This document shows, in pieces, positions 1 through 10,858 of a DNA stretch of 64,000 nt. The notes beneath the pieces were generated by a model, which was not told the origin of the DNA, made no database searches, and was given only the letters and a program-made list of their open reading frames with translations. Source of the stretch: Isoetes taiwanensis (Eukaryota > Streptophyta > Lycopodiopsida > Isoetales > Isoetaceae). Every line of letters begins with the position of its first letter. Positions within the stretch are counted from its first letter, which is position 1. Both the position numbers and the translations under genes were made by a program. Location: assembly GCA_021234155.1 (NCBI GenBank), contig JAJEKV010000041.1:8380917-8444916 (forward strand), read 5' to 3'.

Positions 1-2110
1 CGCCAGACTTCTTCAAGAACATGGCAAAATGCTGGCAAAGACACTGCAGGCAGACCACATTAGGCCCCAAAATTAATAAAATGATTATTCAACTCCCTCT
101 TTTCCATGGCAAAGACTGTGAGAGATTGCACGGCTTGGCATAACTTGTAAAGAACCATTTTCATCTCTCCAAAGTCAAGTCATAGTTCAAGCAAATACTT
201 GGCTTATGGAGAAGGTTTCTGAGATTAACCAGCACAATCTTCAATATGCGATAACTTATACAGACCAGATCATCACTAAGCATTAACTAAAGCAGATTCC
301 GTGCATACCTTTGCCACTGGTCTCCAAAAGCTTGACGGATAAGCTCCTTCCAACTTACAGACAGTCTGGAGATGGTGCCGTCCATCTTTCTGTCTGCCTA
401 AATCTTTTTAAAAAACCTTTATTTTCTCCAAGCTTGGATCCACAGAACAAAAACCCCTTTTTTTCAGAGCTTTCCATATCAAACGACCAAAAACATCCAT
501 TCTTTTTTTTTCGGCGCATCAGGACAATGAATGCCAAATTAGGTGACACCAAATATTATGAGTTGTAGCTATACATCAGGACCTTGCATATCATGATCTT
601 GCATATCAACACATCACGTCACTATGGACACACATGCTTTATACATCTTGCACTGTTGAATTATCTGTCGAGCGAATCCATGGACAAAAGCAATCGGATA
701 AAGGCCAATGATAGTGAATGGAGATAAGTTTTTAATACAAAACCCTAATGATTGCAAATGATGCAAGAAAGAAAACATACTAAGAAATATCTAAAACTCC
801 AGAGATGAAGAAAGGACACGCTAGTTTACACAAAAATGGTCCTGTGCATTGGCAAAACTTAGGCAGTCATTTTTGTTGTTGTTGTCTAGGAAAAGCCAAG
901 CAATCATTTCCATGATCCATGTCAATAGTCCAGCTTATGTCAACAGCCACAGAACAAAACATGGCTTATAGTATAAACTTGCAAAACATGGCTTATGTTA
1001 CGAATTCAAAACTCTAGAAAGCATAAATACCGATGCAGCTTACCAAGTTCCAAAGCAATTAAGACCCAGACTTTGTTGAATGCGGGATCAAAATAGCAGC
1101 CAAATAGGTGCAAAATTAAAAACTGTTTCAAAGGAAACCCTGACATATGCTGGGGTCTTAAGCTGTCCTTAGGAGAAAAGCTTCAGAAAATTTAAATTAT
1201 GAAAGCATAACGGCTGCACATCTGTGATCTCCAAATAATTGCAAAGGATGTTCTTACCAGAAACACAGTTGAAGATCTGCCAAAACCTAGTTGCACCATT
1301 TATGCACCAGGATCCACGAACAGTTGTGACCGAATGCAGCAGCAGGCCCATTGTGCAAATGAACCTAGCAGAGAACAAAACGAACTTCTACAGGATTACC
1401 TACCGTAACCTAAAAACAATCGATTTCCAAATTTCTTCAACGGTTAAAAGCAAGGACTTCAGGAGCTTCTCATGGTTATTGAATTGGATTTAATCTTTCA
1501 AAAGCGCATTTATTGAATGTCCAGAAACTTCTGGCTTTCAAAATGAAGAACCGAAGTAACATAGAATCAACAATGAACCGAAGTAAACCCTAGAACTGAA
1601 GAAACCTAACAAAATTTCATTTTGAAAATTTCGGTGGAAGCTCTGAAGAAGCAAGAAGCTAGAAATAAGTTCCACTGCTAACTTGTAATGCTGTGAGCTG
1701 CAATTCCATTCATATTTTTCAGGGACAATTGACTCCGCTGTCACACAACCTCCCAAAAAAGTTTCACAGCAGAAAATTTAACTGGCTCTGAAAAAAATCT
1801 ATTCTATCTATATATTCTGAAGCATGCCAAATGCCAAGATCGTCGCTAGCTAAATAGAAGCCTAATGGAATTGCATCAAATAATGAACGCGGAACGGAAC
1901 GTTCTATCTACCTACTTAGCCCCACAATCGTGGTTGTTTGAAAGAAGCCCTTCGATAGAATCCTATAATCGAAGGATCCACAATGAAAGTTAATGGGTGC
2001 ATAGATTACCTGCAGTGAAAGCAAACGCGGGAGCTCTTGCGACAACCTCTCCCAAATTCGTATAACTGACTCCGTCGCATCAAACAAAACCACAAAAATC
2101 AACGGATGAA
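1..2110 (-). other. Possible 5' part of an unidentified minus-strand gene
   Basis: No long reading frame is present. A few short stretches have plausible plant splice borders on the minus strand. One ends in CTGCAG|GTAATC near 2010 and reads WERLSQELPRLLSLQ. One at 309-353 has a GTATGC donor, and one begins at 43 after TGCAG and runs off the window, reading CLCQHFAMFLKKSG. The last two join in phase 0. A further stretch near 1250-1378 ends at a GTAAGA donor. I do not recognise the protein and the exons may be chance. A transcript or a homologue search would settle it. Confidence 0.2.
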
Positions 2111-2254
2111 AAAGGTTAAAAAAATTCAACGGCTAAGATCGCGCGCACAGATTATCCCAAAACTCCTTTATTACTATACAAGTTTATTATTATTTAGGGC
2201 CTACACATTTGGAGAAGGTTGTGACAAAAATGTGTGAAAAATACCCGACAAAAT

Positions 2255-4215
2255 ACACCCAGTATGAAAGACTCTCTTAGATTCTTAAGATTCTATAGAG
2301 ATTCCCCTAGATTTTCAGAAATTATCCCAAGATTCCTCTACATTTCTTAAGATTTGATGTATATTCTCTTAGATTCCCTTGGATTATATGAAAATTCCTC
2401 AAGATTCTCCAGGATTCCATTAAGATTCCTCTAGATTATAAAAGATTAGATTCTCCAAGATTCTTTGTAGATTCTCCAATATTCCCTTAAATTCTATAAA
2501 GGTTTCCTTTCCAAGGTTTCCCAAGATTCTCAAAGATTTTAAGAAGATTTTCTTTGATTCCTCTAGACTCTCAAAGATTCTCCCGAGATTCCCCAAGATT
2601 CTATGTAGCTTCTCTTAGATTCTCTAAGATCTCATGAACATTTCCCTAGATTCTCCAAGATTCCATCAAGATTCCAGATTCTCAAAGGTTTTATGAAGAT
2701 TCCCTTGGATTCCTCTAGATTCGCAAAGATTCTCTTTTGATTTCTATAGATTCCAATATTGTCTTGAGATTCCTTTAGATTCTCAAGGATTCCAGAAAGA
2801 TTCCCCTAGATTCAATTAAAGTACCATAGATTCCATTAAGATTCCAAGATTCACCCTGCAAAACACATACAGTGTGAAAGATTCTCTTAGATTCTTAAAA
2901 TTCTACAGAGATCCCCTAGATTTTCAAAGATTATCCCAAGATTCTTCTATGTTTCTCAAGATTCTATGTATATTCTCCTAGATTCCCTTAGATCATATGA
3001 AAGTCCACAAGATTCTCCAGGATTCTATCGAGATTCCCCTAGATCATAAAAGATTCCTCTAAATTCCCCGGGATTTTATGTAGAGTCTCCTACATTATTC
3101 CCTTAGATTCTCCAAGGTTCCTCTAGATTCTCTCAAGATTCTCATAGATTCTCCAAGAATATATGTAGATTCTCGTAGACTCTCTAAGATCCTATGAAGA
3201 TTCCCTCAGGTTCTCCAAGATTCCATCAAGATTCCCCTAGATTCTCAAAGTTTCCATCAGGATTCCCCTATATTCCCAAAGATTCTCTCAAGATTCACAT
3301 CATTCCCCAAGATTCTATATAGATTCTCCTAGATTCTCTAAGATCCTATCAAGATTTCCCTAGATTCTCAAGTATTCCATGAAGATTCCTCAGATTCCTG
3401 TAGATCCTCTTGAGATTTCCATAGTCCGAAGATTCTCTTGAGATTCCCTGAAATTTTCAAAGACTAACCTAAGATTTCTATAGATTCCTCAAGACTCTAT
3501 CTAGATTCTCTTAGCTTCCCTTACATCTTATGAGGACACCCCTAGATTCTCAAAGATTCTCTCAAGAATCCCATAGATCCCCCAAGATTCTATGTTGATT
3601 CTCATTCTCTAAGATCCTATGAAGGTTCCCCTAGATTCTCAAAGATCCTTTTGAGATTCCACTAGATTCCCTAAGGCTATATTCAGATTCCTCTAGATTC
3701 CATGAAGATTCCTCTAGATTCTTTTAAATTACCATAGATTTCGTAAAATTCTAAGAAGATTGCTTTAGATTCTCTAGATTCTCCCAAGATTCCCATAGAT
3801 TCCCCAAGATTCTATGTAGATTCTTCTAGATTCTCTAATCCTATGAAGATTCCCCTAGATTCTCTAAGATTCCATCAAGATTCCCCTAGATTCACAAACA
3901 TTTATGAAGATTCCACTGGATTCCTCTAGGTTCACAAAGATTCTCTTGCGATTCCTATAGATTCCTAAAGATTCTAATAAGATTCCAATAGATCATCAAA
4001 GATCCCAAGAAGATTCCCCTAGATTCTCTTAGTGTATCATAGATTTCGTTAAGATTTATGAAGATTCCATTGGATTCCACTAGATTCGCAAAGATTCTCT
4101 TGTGATTCCCATAGATTCTTTAAGATTCTATTGAGATTCCTCTAGATTCTCAAAAATCCCAGGAAGATTCCCCTAGATTCTCTTAACATACCATAGATTC
4201 CATTAAGATTCTAAG
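2255..4215. repeat. AGATTC-rich degenerate tandem repeat, about 2 kb
   Basis: The hexamer AGATTC (or GATTCT/GATTCC) recurs every 10 to 12 bases for almost 2 kb, with connecting words such as CCCTAG, TCTCAA and CCAAG. A longer period is visible too: the block starting near 2263 (CAGTATGAAAGACTC, then a series of similar phrases) is repeated from about 2868 (CAGTGTGAAAGATTC), a higher-order unit of roughly 605 bp. No open frame spans it. It stops abruptly near 4215, where non-repetitive sequence begins. Confidence 0.9.
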
Positions 4216-4850
4216 ATAAGAATATTCTTAGGATCTGATCAAGTTAGCTCCAACTATGACGGAATGGTGCCAAAGCACTACTCATTGGAAAGCTCTCGAC
4301 GAGAGGAATCCAAAGGCGTGGGCCCCACCTTAATCCGACCCCTCTAGTGCAAGCCACGAGCGTTTGAATGCGATTAAGAAAAAGGAAGCTTCCTAGAAAG
4401 TCCATTACCTCATTACATTTTTATTAATGAGGATGCCACCTCACCTCATTTAAAAGAAAAAATATAATTTAATATAAAAACTTAATGGCTAGGATTTATC
4501 CTAACCTTTTGATCTAACGACTAAGATCTGCTACACCAAATCAGCTTTTTTAAGGAACCTTCCTTGCACCTTCCCTACAAAAATCAAAGGCTATGATTTC
4601 GCCTTCCCCTCTGATCCAACGGTTTAAAGATGGGGGGCATGCCCCCATGCATGCCCATACATGCCTACACACTTAAATGTGCGGCCAAGATTCAACCTCT
4701 CGGATTCGACGGCCTAGATGAAGACCAGCGACTCATGTGTCCCACACATCAAAGTGTCTTTATCCTTCCTATGTAATTGAGTGTCTAATTTCTGTTCTCC
4801 CTCATTTTCTAATTTCTGTTCTCCCTCATTTTGTTCCTTCAGGTAGAGGT
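4216..4850. other. Intergenic, nothing recognised
   Basis: Unique-looking AT-rich sequence without a convincing frame, exon or repeat. A short direct repeat (TCTAATTTCTGTTCTCCCTCA) occurs twice near 4785-4830. Confidence 0.5.
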
Positions 4851-4948
4851 AATGTTCGCCCGTAGGCCCTTACGCGGGGTAAGGACCTGGCGAGCCCGAC
4901 AGGGCGAGCCTGGTCCGCACCCCGCGTAAGGGCCTGCGGGCGAACATT
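4851..4948. repeat. GC-rich foldback hairpin, 30-bp arms
   Basis: The arms at 4851-4880 and 4919-4948 are inverted copies matching at 29 of 30 positions, beginning AATGTTCGCCC. The 38 bases between them pair again imperfectly around GGACC/GGTCC and GAGCCC/GGGC. The whole 98-bp unit is much richer in G+C than its flanks. No coding content. It looks like a foldback or MITE-type insertion, or a structured-RNA gene. Confidence 0.85.
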
Positions 4949-4955
4949 TCCTCAC

Positions 4956-5131
4956 GTAAAGTTCAGGGGGAAGATATTTCTTGCCACGTGGCGCCATCGT
5001 AGCCAAAAAGGTTGATTACTCCGTTATCAGCCAGCATTGGAGGAGATGAAGCCAACATCGAAGGAGAGGAAGCGATTATCTGTTGTAATCTAGGCCTGAA
5101 ATATGGCGAAATATCTTCCCCTGAACTTTAC
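4956..5131. repeat. Second inverted repeat, 24-25-bp arms
   Basis: The arm at 4956-4980 (begins GTAAAGTTCAGG) is repeated inverted at 5108-5131 with one base of length difference. The spacer holds a palindromic GCCACGTGGCGC at 4983-4994. This unit directly follows the 4851-4948 hairpin. The words ACGTAAAGTTC and GCCACGTGGCGC recur in the 55.5-55.8 kb region, so both loci may carry diverged copies of one element. Confidence 0.75.
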
Positions 5132-8100
5132 AAATTCTTAAAACATGGCAGGTGTACTGTGTGCATTTATTACTTATATAAAGCATTTATTGCGGCCACT
5201 TAATAACATCAATAAAGCTGCGGTAACCTCGAATATTTAGTGACGTTGACGTGATTACAGTGTATCTTGGAGAAGAGCCATGGCCGACAGAAGCTCCGTT
5301 GCAGCTGGAGCTTCGCTAGAGCAAACATTCGTTTTGCCAGAGCAGGAGCTGTTTCCCTAGCTAAACTTTGTCAAATCTGCGAACATAATATAATGCAAAA
5401 GCACGAACGGGTGAAAACTTCGTGGCAAAGGGGCAGTATTCAAATCAAAATCTGCCGATTTATGACTACAGGATGCTATTCTGGGAGGCTAGGGCTTGGA
5501 TTTGATACGAGAGGTGCAAAAGCATGAAACTACTCACACAATCAAACCCAAATGTTTTAATACTCTGCTTTCTCTAGTCTCAAAAAAACGGCCGGATTCA
5601 TGCCTTACATGATGATTCGTATGAATTTCTGCAGCAGAGTTACAGCCTGAATGCCGAAAAGAAGAGTTGGACCCAATTAGGGTGTAGAACTGCCGGATTC
5701 TTTACGAGAATGCATCCCGAAACCAGAAGTATTTACCTAGAACTGCCAAGAAAGGCCAGAAGAAATGTTAGCTCCAGGCAATTTTCCTTTCACAAAAACA
5801 ACCATATACGAAAGCATGGTCTTCATCATAGCATAAGAAAATGCCTGGGCAACAAAGGAGAGGATAAGAAAGACGACTACCATGGCTTAAGGCAGGAGCC
5901 TTCTTGAAGATCTGACAGAAACCCATTTGCGAAAAAAGGCAGCGAGCAAGGTAAGGCCCACCTGATTTGGCTTAAGTATTAGGTCGGATTTGGAAATTTC
6001 CATTCGAATTTGGACACCCATCAAGAAGAGCAGAGTACAGAGGGCGATTTTAAGGCCCATCAAGCTCGATTTGTAGCTACCAGAGCCGATTCAAAGTCTG
6101 CATTTAAACAAATGAATAAAGAACCTAAAACACTTTATAATCTCAGAATGTAATCATTTTCCTAATTTTATATCACCCGCGCAGGCACTTAGAACACTGG
6201 CAAAAGTAATCTCATCTGGTCTTACGAAATCCTTTTGCAAAAGGCCTCTTTACCATCGTTATGCTGAGAAAAGCCAGCAATCAATGAGTTCCGTGATACA
6301 ATATCTCGTAAAGGCATCCTGTCAAAAACTTCGTCAGCTCTACTCTACTTATCAATAATTGTATTGTTGACAAACACATCAGCTGTGCAACCATGCTTGG
6401 GTCGGAAAGCATCCTTGGGTCGGAAAGCATGGGGAAAACAGAGAAACAAAAAAAAAAACAGTAAAAAATGCCCCTTTGCGCGCGCATTGCCGGCCTCTGA
6501 AGAATGGACGACCGTCCAGTGGCCAAGCTAGCGCTTTTCTCTAGGTTTTTGTCCTTTAGATTTGGCGGGCACCAACTGTATCTGACTATTCTCTATTTTG
6601 TTGCCCGAGATTTTTTTTCTTTTTCTTTTTTTAAACCCAGACCTAGATAAGGTTTTTTCAAAATCTTACTCTAGATATTCTCTCATCTATCAATTACATG
6701 GATGGATGGACCAGAGCAAGTCACCTTGGCCTTTCTAGTAGGTTCTGGAAAACAATTGTTTATAGACCATGTGTGCCCAATATTGCCTTTCGTCAAGCAT
6801 AGTTAAAGATGCACAAATCCTCTCAAATGTGTGAGTGTGTGATATGCAATCTAGGCATATATATTGAATGTCTATAAAGAAGTTGCATCTAAAAAATAAA
6901 TATTGATAAACCATATGTATGATGTCATCAAACAATCTCTAGGGACCCAAACCCTTCCAAGTTCATGAAGTGTTAGTAAGCCATACAAATTTTTCAAATT
7001 TAAACAACTCGAGTGCACCTTCATGACCTTAGGCTAAAGTAAATTTTGATAGCATTGTGGAGGGATCCTACATTCATGATACCAAATCTTGCGTCTCCAT
7101 GGAGTGTGACTACACCCGATGACAAGTATGTTAGGTACCACCACACCCAATCATTAGCATGATGGACTAGGTTATATACCACATGTAAGAACTATAGAGA
7201 ATAGTATCATAACAAAACCACCATTGTGCGACAACGATCAGTAGCTTCCTCAGATAGGAGAAGGACTAGCTGGAGTAGTAGCATGTCTTTAATGTCTTAA
7301 GATTAGAAGCAAAGCTTCAGTGATTTGAGGTTGAGTGAATAATTCCAAGTCCCAAGCTTTATTTTAATACGTTAAAGGTTGGTTGTGGCGATGTTTTTTA
7401 AGTGGTAAAATTTAGAACATTGTAGAGCATTTAACTTTAATTTTTACCAGTGGTGAAAATTGAACATTGCGATTGCACCGGGAAAATTGTTTAAAGGATG
7501 TATATTTGCACCAAATAATTTGTTAGATAGTAGATGCCAAGTGTAAGGCAAATGTCCTGCGCTTTGCTATTGTGCCAACCAGTGCAGTAGCCGCCTTCGG
7601 TTTTGGTTTTATGCCCGGATGGCTGGGACAGTGTTTCCTGAACGAAGTTAACTTAGGTTGAGAATTCCTCGCATCAAGTTGGAGGTCTTGACACGCACTT
7701 CAGACGTTTTGTGCTGCACCCCAACCTATAGAAGAGCAATCATGCTAAGCATGGATATAAGACATGCAACCCAACAGGCCTGGGTGGTTATAGATGGCTC
7801 ACAATGAACGGTACTGGAGCATCCCAAAAATCCAACATTTTATTTGGCAAGATCTATCAAAAGAAGATGAAATGAGATGCGCAGACCTTTTTAAGAGTTA
7901 CACTACTATTCCTTAGCAAACAACCCATCCAAGGAACTTTTTGCAAGATAAATGCATATATAAGTATGACACGATTAGCAACATGCAAATTATAAAAGAG
8001 AGAATCCCATCTCCCTAACTTGACAATAATTGAAACTCTGTATGTCTTTTACATGTTAATCCATTTTACCAATCGACTGTGAACAAAGCATTGTATTTCG

Positions 8101-8262
8101 ATTCCTGCAAGTTGATAGAGTGATAGGAAAAATAAGCGATGACCTTTGTTTGAATCTATCAGTTGTAATTCAAGGATGCCTATTGTGGAAGCTGAACTAT
8201 CACAAATCCCAAGCTAGATAATATCTGGAACATATCGTAAGTCTAGTTGATAGGGTTGGAAG
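5132..8262. other. Long intergenic stretch, nothing recognised
   Basis: Only short frames without recognisable motifs. Small local direct repeats are present, for example GGGTCGGAAAGCAT twice at about 6409-6430. A pyrimidine/T-rich tract lies near 6610. I see no RNA gene and no transposon domain. Confidence 0.45.
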
Positions 8263-8307
8263 AAGAGAAACGTTCGCGGCGGCCTTGGCCGCCGCGATAA
8301 GTTTCTT
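8263..8307. repeat. Short GC-rich hairpin
   Basis: AAGAGAAACGTTCGCGGCGGCC is followed almost immediately by its imperfect inverted copy ending GTTTCTT, giving a 45-bp foldback with a perfect GCGGCGGCC core. Its composition contrasts with the AT-rich flanks, as for the 4.85-kb hairpin. A GATA-rich microsatellite follows at about 8318-8340. Confidence 0.7.
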
Positions 8308-10858
8308 GTATATATAATGATATAGATAGATAGATATAGATGTCACAATGCATGTTATTTCAATAGCACTTCGCTTTGAACTTGAAGGACAAATACTTTG
8401 ACCATACTAAACTGGCACAAAAAAGCTGGAGAATAAAGGGCAAAAGTATGCACAAACGGAACTCGCCAAAAGCGCCATTTGCATACATAAAAAATGACAC
8501 TTATCTGTGCCTTTTATACCTTATTTTGTAGTAGTGTGGTGTCTGATACACAAAGCTCAGCTGTGGCAGATTCTGGCATTTAGATTGAGCACCGGTAAGG
8601 TTTATGTCGTGCTAGTTGTTCTTTGCTTAACTGCACTTTCCTTCCTTCCTTGGTCTTCATGGGCAATAAAGACCATTCTATTCTATTCTTTCTAGCTTAG
8701 AGCTGATTGCTAATATTTTTCAGCTCGCCCATCCATCACAGAAGTTGTATTTCGAGTGAACAAGCATCCTCTGTTACCACAAAGGCATTCTCTAATACTC
8801 ACCTTTTCCAAGATTTAAATACTGATATGTTCAAGGACTCGACAACCTGGTGGATGGATCCATGTCTTGCGGCTCCTCCAAGAGATTCTTCTAGGGTTAT
8901 GTAATCACTAGAATGAATTGTGGCAAAGAAACACTGTCTCTGTTAGCTGGCTACAACAATAATTCGAAACAGATGGAGCAGATTGCTTCAAGAAAAAACG
9001 TAGAATAAAGTTCTGGATTGCGGCCCAAGAAAATTCCATTGCGATGAACAGAAATAAAAAATAGAAGTCTCAATCATATATATCTAGATGAGTATATTTT
9101 TAATGGGTATGTGGCATTTATATTGTTTCCAAACTTCTGGCTTGAAGATTTGTAATATAGTCAATGTAGCAAATCTTTGTAAAAGCCCCAATCCTTTTAG
9201 TAGAGGAGGTGGTCGTCATGTATTTCCTATCCCTATTAGTATAGTAGTAGTCTTGTCTTTATCACAAGCTTTAGAAATGATCTTTTTTTTTTTTTCTTTT
9301 TTTTTTTTGGCTAAAAAGTCTGTAAAGCAAGAAACACTTATTTCCTTCGTGTGGGCGTTGCTTTCCAAGGTCCATTTTTGGCATGCTCATGCCACATGCA
9401 TTTTATATGTCCTTGTCACATGATGCATGCGGCATGCACGTGAGGGATGTTTTTCTGCACCGTCAACCAGCATGTTGGAAGAACATACTGAATTTTCATT
9501 GCGCTTGGTCCTTTGTTCTAGAGGTAACACACTAGTTAACAGCTATGTCTTGAGTTCGAGACCTCTCAAATAGTTTCATCCCATCGCATCTAGTTTTTTG
9601 TCTATCCGTTGCAATATGATTTATATATCATTAGCCAACGCCCACTGAGACCTGTGCTTTATATGTCATTAGCCAATGGCCATAGAAAACATAGGTCTCT
9701 TATAAACAATAAATAGAACATAGAACGCTCATTTTTTTTGGAAGGTTGAAATAGATTAATAAACAAGTTCCCAGGCACAACTCTTATAAATTAGTGGCAT
9801 AATGATTGGCTTTGAACACCCAAGAAGCAAATCCTAACAAATTCATGAATATATATCCAGGCACCTTCGACTAATATAAAGGGCGACCCTTCATGCACTA
9901 ACGGGGGTGCACCAAATAGTGGACCAGTTAAGAGTCATGGCCAAAGGTCGACAATAAAATAATTTTGTCAATTAAATTGCATGGCTAAGAAGATCTTGGT
10001 ATGAGGTATTATACAAACTTTTGTTAAAAAAAATTGGATATGTCTTGCCCATAAAATCTTCCTATGAAATGGGTCTATCTAAAAATAGAGAGAATCAATA
10101 AGCCACAATTATGGATCAAGGTTTAATGGTTAAGATTAAATCCATTTATTTCATCCATTTCATCCAATGGTTGAGATTGATACATCCACTATTGTGACCC
10201 TTCCTCTGCACCCTGTCTTCATTTGCAAGGGTGAGAAGTTAAGACATCTGCAAGGGTGAAAAGATGGCCATATTCCACTGAACAAGCACTGACAACTTTG
10301 TCTTCAATCTAGCAACATGTTTACACTAGGGTGATGGGTCATGCTTTTTGGCAGATTACACATTGCACAAGTAGGGTGATGCATGCTTCGATGGGTCATG
10401 ATCTTTTTGGCAGGTTATCTGAAAGGCCGAAAAGTGATTCTTCATGTAACGTGTGGAATCAATTGGTTGGTTGAATGAACATTGCTCAATGGGTATAGAA
10501 AATGAATTTTTGATGAATCTGTTACAATGCATGGGAATATTGAAGACTACCTTTTTCAACAGCTCTTTACTGCTTCTGCAGCAGGCCAAAGAAATCGGTA
10601 AAAGAGTTGCAACAATTTTACAATCAGAGTGGAAGCAACTCCCATCATCTCTCCATGAAAAAAAGAAGGTTTTGCTTATAACTACAGTTCTCGTTGCCAA
10701 TTCAAAATCTTTAAAAATTTATTATTCCAAAGGTTCGTTGTCTAAATTCTTTACCTTTAACATGCGTGTGAAACTGTAACCCAGCATGCTATTATTCTTG
10801 TCTTATTATGACAGGTAAAAGGCCCATACATCTTATATCAAGATCAGAACAGTAAACA
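8308..10858. other. Intergenic region downstream of OGDH, with possible SINE remnant
   Basis: No coding exon recognised. Two T-rich runs lie at about 9281-9308. A stretch near 9500-9570 has a B-box-like GAGTTCGAGACCTC preceded by GAGGTAACACACTAG, which would fit a tRNA-derived SINE remnant, but no A box, tail or target duplication is clear. A frame at 10453-10779 has no recognisable motif and is partly mirrored by a frame on the other strand. The OGDH 3' UTR must lie within the first few hundred bases below 10859. Confidence 0.4.

Noticed and set aside
8507-8700. Plus-strand frame ending near CAATAAAG and repeated CTATT, possible LINE 3' end
   Set aside because: No zf-RVT or RT motif, no clear target duplication; the similarity to LINE tails is too short.
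10453-10779. 108-codon plus-strand frame below OGDH
   Set aside because: No family signature, overlaps a frame on the opposite strand and lies in a probable UTR or intergenic region.
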